Positions 1 through 4,380 of a DNA stretch of 5,504 nt are shown piece by piece. The notes beneath the pieces are model-generated. The model did not search any database. It was not told the origin of the DNA and worked only from the letters and a program-made list of their open reading frames with translations. How positions within the stretch are numbered: position 1 is the stretch's first letter; every line of letters begins with the position of its first letter. This DNA comes from Clostridia bacterium. GTDB taxonomy: Bacteria; Bacillota_A; Clostridia; Christensenellales; Aristaeellaceae. Where the stretch lies: assembly GCA_017530275.1 (NCBI GenBank), contig JAFXMP010000285.1:1-5504 (forward strand), in the 5' to 3' direction. The position numbers were made by a program, and so were the translations under genes.

Positions 1-807
1 AAAGCCATTGAAGCCGCTTTTCAGTACGTGGCGGAAGCGGCGGAAAATGGGCTTGACATTATCCTGGACGTGGACAAAATGCCAGAGTGGAGATTGGACG
101 AGCTGGCCGGGGAGCTGGGGTGCCTCTATGATTACACGGCGGATGTGGAAACGAAACGAAAATGGATCAAAAACGCCGTGCCCCTTTTTCAAGCATACGG
201 GACCCCGTATGGTGTGCTGCAATTTATTGCCTCATATTTTGACAGCGCCGACCTGGAAGAAAACTGGGAGTACGACGGTGATCCTTTCCATTTTCGCGTG
301 ACCGTAGAAGGACAATGGACGCCCGATAAAGAAGCGTGGGCGCGCAAGGCCATTGAAATTTCCAAAAACGTCCGCAGCGTTTTGGATTCCCTGCGCATCG
401 GCTGCAAGTGCAGCATCGGGCTTTCCGCGACGTGCAGCATGCGGGCGAAATACCCTTATCCGTTGACTGGCCCGCATATGCTGACGGGCACACGGCCCAA
501 CGATGCGCATAAGGTCATCATTGACAGAACGGGCAAAAGCGCCATCCACGCGGATGCGGCGCCGCATATGTTCCCATACCCGTTTACGGGAACCAAGCCG
601 GACACAAATACCCTGGGCATCATTGAAAAGACACGGGCTGGCCTGCACGGTGAAGCGGAGGGCCAGCCCTTTGCTTATCCTTTTACGGGAACGATCCCCC
701 AGCAAAACACCCTGGGCATACCTGGGGAAAATGACATCCAAGCCGCGCAAGCGGAGGACATAATTGCGCAAATCTCCTATAAGCTGTGCGGACAGGATGA
801 ATTTTAA
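1..807 (+). CDS. Phage tail protein I (P2 gpI-like), 5'-partial, with repeat-bearing C-terminal extension
   Basis: The reading frame is open from the first base, so the true start lies upstream; an in-frame GTG at 28 is unlikely to be the start because the similarity continues before it. Codons 1-140 read like the tail protein I family: a stretch with PEWRLDELAGELG (the family's 'lpwLAwelgv' region), then tryptophan/lysine-rich helices, then a 'QAYGTPYGVLQFI' segment matching the 'hkGTpgavr.al' region, then a WEYDGDPFHFRV beta segment. In P2-like phages this protein sits at the baseplate and links it to the tail fibres, which suits the fibre-type genes that follow. From about codon 150 to the end is an extension not in P2 gpI, rich in Pro/Gly/Thr and carrying three PYPxTG-like motifs. 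The TAA stop lies 16 bases before the next start. The family assignment is from recognised motifs; the role is inferred from the family. Confidence 0.8.
   Translation, partial: KAIEAAFQYVAEAAENGLDIILDVDKMPEWRLDELAGELGCLYDYTADVETKRKWIKNAVPLFQAYGTPYGVLQFIASYFDSADLEENWEYDGDPFHFRVTVEGQWTPDKEAWARKAIEISKNVRSVLDSLRIGCKCSIGLSATCSMRAKYPYPLTGPHMLTGTRPNDAHKVIIDRTGKSAIHADAAPHMFPYPFTGTKPDTNTLGIIEKTRAGLHGEAEGQPFAYPFTGTIPQQNTLGIPGENDIQAAQAEDIIAQISYKLCGQDEF
451..720 (+). repeat. Three degenerate PYPFTGT-type protein repeats
   Basis: Inside the tail protein I gene, codons counted from window base 1 give YPYPLTG at about 151-157, PYPFTGTKPDTNTLGI at 192-207 and AYPFTGTIPQQNTLGI at 225-240. The last two are 33 residues apart and share YPFTGT-x-P-x-x-NTLGI. 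The first two blocks also share a PHM tripeptide (both encoded by ccgcatatg, at 472-480 and 562-570) and a TGTxP segment. This looks like internal duplication of a short structural or binding unit. The function is unknown. Confidence 0.7.
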
Positions 808-823
808 CGAAAGGAGAAGGGCG

Positions 824-1183
824 ATGGCGGAAGTTTTTACGCTTGACAGCGAGTATCTGGCTGCGAAACGACGCCAGATCAGGCGTGATGCAGCATATGC
901 CAGATACAAAGTAGGCAACACCTGGTATAGGGCAGCAATCGAAAGCGCGGATGTACTCCCAAGCGGTATCGTGGAAATTGTATTCTCAATCGACCACACG
1001 GTAAGCGGCAACATTACCGTGACAGGCATTGAACTTTACGACAGAAACGGAACGCGCATTGGGAGCAAATCGGTGAGCGTCACGAGGCAGGACGTGGTCG
1101 AAGGGATTCTGTACGTATGCCGGTTCAACCTGTTCCAGGTGGTTGATAACGCCAGCGGCACAGGCGCTTACGATGCCCTCTGA
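824..1183 (+). CDS. Small tail-associated protein, function unknown
   Basis: The protein has 119 residues. I place the start at the ATG at 824 because a good ribosome binding site (aaaggaga, 810-817) precedes it. A longer in-frame start at 764 lies inside the upstream gene and adds a basic, unrelated leader. The N-terminus (about residues 1-45) is charged and probably helical (AKRRQIRRDAAYARY). The rest is beta-rich, with alternating hydrophobic residues (IVEIVFSIDH, NITVTGIELYDRNG) ending in an NASGTGAYDAL tail. There is no signal peptide or membrane segment. Its position between a baseplate protein and a fibre-type protein suggests a baseplate or fibre-adaptor structural role, but I cannot name the family. 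Confidence 0.75.
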   Translation: MAEVFTLDSEYLAAKRRQIRRDAAYARYKVGNTWYRAAIESADVLPSGIVEIVFSIDHTVSGNITVTGIELYDRNGTRIGSKSVSVTRQDVVEGILYVCRFNLFQVVDNASGTGAYDAL

Positions 1184-1229
1184 CAGGCGCAGATACGCGC
1201 TATCATTATCGAGAAAGGAGTGAACAACG

Positions 1230-1739
1230 ATGGCTTATGAACCGATCCTTTGGCAGGATCATGTGGTGGAGCGTCCGCACACGTACACGCACGTGAACAA
1301 TCCTGACGGGAGCGAAACCTACACCCCCGCGCCGGGTGAGATCATCCGGCAGGGCACGCCGCAGAGCGCAACCAATTTCGGCCATATGGATTTCGGCATC
1401 CTGGACGAACACATTGCTTCGTCTTTGACTGAAATTGCCCGCAGACAGGATGAATGGCGGATCGTGGAACTGGAAAAAGCGACGATCCAGGAAACCGGCA
1501 TTGTGACGCGGCAAAATACCGTTGGCTTCCCGTTCAACAATTCTTCCCAAAGCGTAGCCCTGGTGAACGTGCGCGATAACCTGAATTACGTGGTGGTTAT
1601 CGTGAAGGTGGAAGCGTCCGGCAATGTGGGCGAAATTGAGATCACCGACCGGCAGGTGAACGGATTCAAGATCGGCTATACGGGCAGCGCACCGCAGGCC
1701 CAAATCACATATGCAGTGATCGGAGGATATGAAAAATGA
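1230..1739 (+). CDS. Tail fibre-like protein with N-terminal tail-attachment motif and C-terminal beta domain
   Basis: The protein has 169 residues, and its start is supported by aaaggag at 1214-1220. Residues about 41-61 (QGTPQSATNFGHMDFGILDEH) match a motif widespread near the N-terminus of Firmicutes phage fibre or appendage proteins, of the form GTPxxAxNxxHMxxGI. A short helical linker follows (about 62-90). Residues about 97-167 form a beta-rich domain (VGFPFNNSSQSVAL...FKIGYTGSAPQA...YAVIGG) that clearly resembles the C-terminal domain of the protein at 1942-2373. The conserved VIGG near the C-terminus is encoded by gtgatcggagga, which also supplies the ribosome binding site for the next gene. 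That gene starts within this stop region (ATGA overlap at 1736-1739). A structural tail role is likely; the exact position in the virion is unknown. Confidence 0.78.
   Translation: MAYEPILWQDHVVERPHTYTHVNNPDGSETYTPAPGEIIRQGTPQSATNFGHMDFGILDEHIASSLTEIARRQDEWRIVELEKATIQETGIVTRQNTVGFPFNNSSQSVALVNVRDNLNYVVVIVKVEASGNVGEIEITDRQVNGFKIGYTGSAPQAQITYAVIGGYEK
1722..1738 (+). promoter_or_regulatory. Ribosome binding site embedded in the VIGG codons, with ATGA start overlap
   Basis: GGAGG at 1722-1726 lies inside the GGA-GGA (Gly-Gly) codons of the upstream gene, 9 bases before the ATG at 1736. That ATG overlaps the upstream TGA. This arrangement implies translational coupling and supports the reality of the small downstream gene. 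Confidence 0.65.
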
Positions 1740-1938
1740 TCGTTACGACCACATGCGGCGGGCCTGGGAAGGCACGCAATTACCATGAATACCTGATTTC
1801 CTCGCCGGATGAAGTCGGAAGCCTGCCAACCAGCCAAACGGAGCCGCCGAACAACACCAGCACAGGAAGCCTGCCGCCACGCAAGACTTGAAACACCTCT
1901 ACCTGCTCGGCCCGGATGACGTATGGCGGGAGGTGTAG
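1736..1938 (+). pseudogene. Small phage protein gene interrupted by a one-base frameshift
   Basis: Reading from the ATG at 1736 gives 51 residues (MIVTTTCGGPGKARNYHEYL..., then GSLPTSQTEPPNNTSTGSLPPRKT), ending at TGA 1889-1891. The -1 frame, from about 1876 onward, continues sensibly (ATQDLKHLYLLGPDDVWREV) and stops at TAG 1936-1938, just before the next gene's start. Joining the two halves gives a protein of about 66 residues ending in a plausible LYLLGPDDVW segment and fills the otherwise empty gap. The join needs one extra base near 1871-1875, where ctgcc would have been ctggcc (Leu-Ala). No XXXYYYZ slippery heptamer is visible, so a one-base deletion or a sequencing/assembly error is more likely than programmed frameshifting. 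The function is unknown; it belongs to a set of small proteins often found beside phage fibre genes. Confidence 0.65.
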
Positions 1939-1941
1939 CCC

Positions 1942-2373
1942 ATGGACTTGCTATCCTACATCAAGGCAAGGCAGGCGGGCAGCGAAGCCGACGAGGCCAT
2001 GGAAGCCGTAAGCCAGAATGCCACAGCCTTGAATGAAGAAGCGATGGACAAGAGCCTCGCCGTGAAGCTGGTGCTTTCCGCGCTAAAAACGCTCAAGTGG
2101 GAAGCAGAGGACGGCGCTTTGATCTGCGAAGAAGGAACTGCGACCCTGACCAACAACCTGAAATTCCCATTCAACGGCAGCAAAAAAAGCGTGGCGCTTA
2201 CCAAAACACAGCGCAATACAAGCTATGCGGTCATTGCATCCGTGCAATCATCCACAGGTGACGCGGGTGACGTGATCGTGTCTGAAAAGCTGACAAACGC
2301 TTTTAAGCTGGAATACACTGGGGCGGCGAAAAGCGCAACAGTAAAATATATTGTGATCGGAGGGATCATCTGA
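1942..2373 (+). CDS. Tail appendage protein sharing its C-terminal domain with the 1230-1739 protein
   Basis: The protein has 143 residues, with a start supported by ggaggt at 1929-1934. Residues 1-55 are alanine-rich and probably helical or coiled (QAGSEADEAMEAVSQNATAL). Residues about 69-142 are a beta-rich domain with the same pattern as the earlier protein: FPFNGSKKSVAL, a central YAVIASVQSS, NAFKLEYTGAAKSA, and a terminal YIVIGG. Identical residues line up over roughly 70 positions with almost no gaps, so the two domains are paralogous. Different N-terminal regions joined to the same C-terminal domain suggest modular fibre or baseplate decoration proteins. The final TGA overlaps the next gene's ATG by one base (at 2373). 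No enzymatic motif is seen. Confidence 0.75.
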   Translation: MDLLSYIKARQAGSEADEAMEAVSQNATALNEEAMDKSLAVKLVLSALKTLKWEAEDGALICEEGTATLTNNLKFPFNGSKKSVALTKTQRNTSYAVIASVQSSTGDAGDVIVSEKLTNAFKLEYTGAAKSATVKYIVIGGII

Positions 2374-2375
2374 TG
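2359..2375 (+). promoter_or_regulatory. Ribosome binding site embedded in the VIGG codons of the second paralogue
   Basis: GGAGGG at 2359-2364 is formed by the Gly-Gly codons of the terminal VIGG motif and lies 8 bases before the ATG at 2373. The 11-base string gtgatcggagg occurs at both paralogues (1716-1726 and 2353-2363), so the protein motif and the downstream ribosome binding site are conserved together. Confidence 0.65.
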
Positions 2376-2693
2376 GAAATTATCGAAAAAAACCAGGGCC
2401 GGAAAATCGACTTTGATGTAAACGGCACGAACATCACTTTTGCTGACGAGCTGATGCTGAAACTGGCGAAGCTCCAGCGTGACGACCCGGTTCACAAGGA
2501 CATTTGCTTTGACCGTGACGGTGAACTGGTGATCGGCACGGCGGCTGGCTGGGCTTATGTGGCCGAAATCGACATTCCCGCCAAGGAATACGAGTATCAC
2601 GAAGCGGAAGAAGGGGAAGAACCCGAACCGCCCACCCCCCTGCCCCTGGACATGGACAAAGTGATCCTGTCCCTGTGGTCTGTGGAAAAGTAA
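2373..2693 (+). CDS. Small tail-region protein, function unknown
   Basis: The protein has 106 residues and starts one base inside the upstream stop. It opens with a beta-type segment (GRKIDFDVNGTNITFAD), followed by a helical ELMLKLAKLQRDDPVHKDI stretch, then a beta stretch (GELVIGTAAGWAYVAEIDIP). Next comes an acidic, proline-rich linker (about 71-91, including EAEEGEEPEPPTP) and a closing hydrophobic DMDKVILSLWSVEK. There is no signal peptide or transmembrane helix. Proteins of this build recur just before variable receptor-binding genes in clostridial phages as far as I can recall, but I know no assigned function. The position between fibre-type genes argues for a structural or chaperone role in the tail tip. 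Confidence 0.72.
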   Translation: MEIIEKNQGRKIDFDVNGTNITFADELMLKLAKLQRDDPVHKDICFDRDGELVIGTAAGWAYVAEIDIPAKEYEYHEAEEGEEPEPPTPLPLDMDKVILSLWSVEK

Positions 2694-2709
2694 GGAGGAC
2701 AAATCAATG
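2692..2709 (+). promoter_or_regulatory. Near-perfect ribosome binding site for the variable lectin-fold protein
   Basis: AAGGAGG at 2692-2698 is a full Shine-Dalgarno match, with 8 bases to the ATG at 2707. It fixes the start and suggests strong translation of this structural gene. Confidence 0.7.
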
Positions 2710-3792
2710 GCAAACTTTGATCTGACGAATTTAGCCATCAAAAGCACGTGCCCCGGCAATGAACTGCTGTACGATGATAAGAACGTCCCTTCTGTGATGG
2801 TCAAAATTCCCAAAATGACCTATGCGGAGCTGGGCCTGGGCAGCAGCGCCGCCACCCATCCCGCTTTCATCGTCAACGGCCAGGAAGTGAGCGCCATCTA
2901 CATTTCCAAATATCAGAACGTCATTCATAATGGCCGGGCCTATTCCCTGCCGATGGAAGACCCGAGAACGGAGATCAACTTTGACTCCGCCCGCGCCGCC
3001 TGCGAAGCCAAGGGGGCGGGATGGCACCTGATGACCCGTGCCGAATGGGCAATGCTGGCCCTGTGGTGCAAGGCCAACGGCACGCAGCCCAGAGGCAACA
3101 ACGACTACGGCAAGGACGCGAGCGAAAGCGTATACAGGGCTATTCCGTCTATGGCCCGCGACGACAGCAATCGTGTACAGCGCGTCGCCACCGGCAGCGG
3201 CCCCGCCTCCTGGAGCCATGACGGCACCCTGTCCGGCATCTTTGATCTGAACGGCAATGTGTGGGAATTGGTTGGCGGTATGCGCACAGTCAAGGGCGAA
3301 CTGCAAATCCTGGCGAACAACAACGCCGCCGACAGCGACAACAGCCAGGCCGCAAGCTCCGCCCAGTGGAAAGCGATCAAGGCCAGCGACGGCACACTGA
3401 TCACGCCTGACGGGAACGGCACTACCACCGGCAGCATCAAGCTCGACTGGGTTTCCAGTCACGCGCAATGGGACACCAGCATCACCGACAGCGCCCCCGG
3501 ATCGCATTACTGCATCTTTGAAGCCGTCACCTGCTCCGCGAACATCGGAAACGACGCAAAGGCGCTGCTCCAGGCATTGGCCATGTTCAAATATGACGAA
3601 ACTGCCAATGCTTACAACGGGGACTATTTCTACTTCAACAACGCGGAAGCGGAGCGGGCCTTCTTCTGCGGCGGCGCCTGGGGCACTGGTGCCGGCGCCG
3701 GGGTTTTCTACGTCAACGGCAACAACACTCGGTCCATCGTGGACACGAACATCGGCTTCCGCTCCGCTTATGTGGAACTGCCTACTGTTTAA
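2707..3792 (+). CDS. Receptor-binding protein with FGE/C-type lectin fold; DGR target (variable) protein
   Basis: The protein has 361 residues. Residues about 55-190 carry the landmarks of the formylglycine-generating-enzyme-type C-type lectin fold. These are ISKYQN (about 66-71), GAGWHLMTRAEWAMLALWC (about 103-121, the 'RLPTEAEWEYAA' region) and GIFDLNGNVWELVGG (177-191, the 'DmaGNVWEWv' signature). An Asn/Ser/Thr-rich stretch (about 200-270) looks like inserted loops. The C-terminus (about 319-354) reads FFCGGAWGTGAGAGVFYVN...TNIGFRSA, the layout seen at the C-terminus of DGR-diversified proteins, where surface residues vary and GFRSA is fixed. The catalytic cysteines of a true FGE are not evident, so this is a binding rather than an enzymatic version. 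The likely role is host-receptor recognition at the tail tip. Downstream are a DGR-type hairpin and an Avd-like gene. The fold call is strong; the receptor is unknown. Confidence 0.85.
   Translation: MANFDLTNLAIKSTCPGNELLYDDKNVPSVMVKIPKMTYAELGLGSSAATHPAFIVNGQEVSAIYISKYQNVIHNGRAYSLPMEDPRTEINFDSARAACEAKGAGWHLMTRAEWAMLALWCKANGTQPRGNNDYGKDASESVYRAIPSMARDDSNRVQRVATGSGPASWSHDGTLSGIFDLNGNVWELVGGMRTVKGELQILANNNAADSDNSQAASSAQWKAIKASDGTLITPDGNGTTTGSIKLDWVSSHAQWDTSITDSAPGSHYCIFEAVTCSANIGNDAKALLQALAMFKYDETANAYNGDYFYFNNAEAERAFFCGGAWGTGAGAGVFYVNGNNTRSIVDTNIGFRSAYVELPTV
3661..3792 (+). other. Predicted DGR variable region (VR) with initiation-of-mutagenic-homing-like 3' end
   Basis: This covers codons 319-361 of the lectin-fold protein. 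Sites where such proteins usually carry template AAY codons read GGC, ACT, GGC, GGC, ATC and GAC here (residues 326, 327, 330, 338, 344, 346). They are interleaved with framework codons for W325, AGVFY and IGFRSA. The adenine-poor, GC-rich end (atcggcttccgctccgctta, 3751-3770) is where the homing-initiation sequence of a DGR would lie. No template repeat is present in this window for comparison, so the mutated positions and the exact 5' boundary are inferred. Confidence 0.7.
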
Positions 3793-3805
3793 CTGTGTAC
3801 TGACA

Positions 3806-3823
3806 GCGATGCGGAAGCATCGC
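3806..3823 (+). promoter_or_regulatory. DGR target-site hairpin/cruciform (7-bp stem, GGAA loop)
   Basis: gcgatgc (3806-3812) and gcatcgc (3817-3823) are perfect inverted repeats around the loop ggaa (3813-3816). The hairpin lies 13 bases after the stop codon of the variable protein. In the Bordetella BPP-1 DGR, a short hairpin with a 4-base GRNA loop just downstream of the variable region promotes target recognition during homing; GGAA fits GRNA. No T-run follows, so it is not a typical intrinsic terminator. Confidence 0.75.
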
Positions 3824-3847
3824 CCGGCTAAGATTCTATAACAAGGA

Positions 3848-4020
3848 GTAAACCCCTTGCGGGTTTACGACGCGCCATCACCGGGGAGATGAAACAGGAA
3901 AGAGCGTTCCTCCCTACGCACCACCGCTTCTCCGCTCAGGAGAAGCGGTGGCAGCGCCGCGCTGGGAACCGAAGGTTCCGCGCGGGCTGGTCGCGCCTGC
4001 GCAAAGCGCAACGGCGCGAC
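3848..4020 (+). ncRNA. Array of four strong stem-loops; candidate structured RNA (or DNA) element, unnamed
   Basis: Four hairpins occur in 173 bases. (1) gtaaaccc 3848-3855 pairs with 3861-3868: 8 bp, 5-base loop. (2) ccaccgcttctcc 3921-3933 pairs with 3939-3951: 13 bp without mismatch, loop gctca. (3) ccgcgc 3957-3962 and ggaacc 3965-3970 pair with ggttcc 3974-3979 and gcgcgg 3980-3985: 12 bp with a 2-base bulge (3963-3964), loop gaa. (4) gtcgcgcctgcgc 3990-4002 pairs with gcgca 4006-4010 and ggcgcgac 4013-4020: 13 bp with a 2-base bulge (4011-4012), loop aaa. Hairpins 2-4 are separated by only 4-5 bases. The element lies between the DGR hairpin and the Avd-like gene. It does not resemble a tRNA, a riboswitch I recognise, or terminators (no T-tracts). 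Whether it acts as RNA or DNA is unknown; the strand is assumed from the genes. Confidence 0.5.
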
Positions 4021-4053
4021 TGCTATCCGGGTGAGAGGAACGCGGTGATATGA
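3889..4053 (+). CDS. Possible small basic protein overlapping the hairpin array (doubtful)
   Basis: The ATG at 3889 opens 54 codons ending at TGA 4051-4053, which overlaps the ATG at 4050 of the next gene in an ATGA arrangement. The product would be very basic (KRWQRRAGNRRFRAGW and SRLRKAQRRD segments). Against it: the ribosome binding site is poor (gggg only a few bases before the ATG), and most of the codons coincide with perfect inverted repeats, which better explain the sequence. The Arg-rich composition is what GC-rich hairpins give by chance. The stop/start overlap is the only positive sign. Confidence 0.2.
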   Translation: MKQERAFLPTHHRFSAQEKRWQRRAGNRRFRAGWSRLRKAQRRDCYPGERNAVI

Positions 4054-4358
4054 GGTATTGCGCCATGCGTGAGAAAACGAATGAATTTCTTACACTGCAA
4101 AAGGTGTATGACATGACGGAGTATGCGTATCAGGCACTGGCGCAATACCCCAAATCGGAAAAATTCGCCTTGGCGGCTGACATCAAGCGCGTAATGGATG
4201 AAATACTCGGCTACTGCATCGAAGTGCCATATCCTGCGGAAACACGCATGATCCTGGGCGTCAATCCAGATGATCCCGCTTTTGGCGGCGACCTGGAAGC
4301 CCATATCCGCGCCCATTATTCCGCGTGGATCGAAACCGGCGAGGTGATAGACCTATGA
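4050..4358 (+). CDS. Avd-like DGR accessory protein, N-terminal half only, with unrelated C-terminal half
   Basis: The protein has 102 residues from the ATG at 4050 (preceded by gagagga, 4033-4039). An alternative ATG at 4065 (preceded by gagg, 4052-4055) gives 97 residues starting MREKTNEFLTLQK and may be the true start. Residues about 13-59 (FLTLQKVYDMTEYAYQALAQYPKSEKFALAADIKRVMDEILGYCIEV) resemble the first two helices of Avd and S23-like four-helix-bundle proteins: an aromatic first helix, a PKSEKF turn, and a long amphipathic second helix. Avd pentamers bind the reverse transcriptase and template RNA in DGRs. After V59 the expected Asn/Lys-rich turn and helices 3-4 are replaced by a Pro/Gly-rich PYPAETRMILGVNPDDPAFGGD and a short helix. 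Full Avd proteins are about 110-130 residues. This suggests a truncation/fusion or a divergent variant. Its position after the variable region is the canonical avd place. Similarity is from memory, not a search. Confidence 0.6.
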   Translation: MRYCAMREKTNEFLTLQKVYDMTEYAYQALAQYPKSEKFALAADIKRVMDEILGYCIEVPYPAETRMILGVNPDDPAFGGDLEAHIRAHYSAWIETGEVIDL

Positions 4359-4380
4359 AAAAGATGTGAGGGGATTACCC

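Noticed and set aside
764..823. Upstream ATG start for the 824-1183 gene
   Set aside because: It would overlap the tail protein I gene by 44 bases with no good ribosome binding site, while the ATG at 824 has aaaggaga at suitable spacing.
232..1029. 265-codon open frame on the minus strand
   Set aside because: It lies antisense to the tail protein I gene and the following small gene, lacks a recognisable domain, and is a by-product of GC-rich coding sequence.
2731..3507. 258-codon open frame on the minus strand inside the lectin-fold gene
   Set aside because: Low-complexity Gly/Ala/Val composition opposite a well-supported gene with a clear fold signature; no domain of its own.
3837..3842. 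TATAAC as a -10 promoter element for the hairpin array
   Set aside because: No acceptable -35 element 16-18 bases upstream (gaagca region) and no extended TG motif; the nearest TTGACA-like string (ctgaca, 3800-3805) is about 31 bases away.
3921..3951. 13-bp hairpin as an intrinsic terminator
   Set aside because: No T-run follows; another GC-rich hairpin begins within 5 bases.
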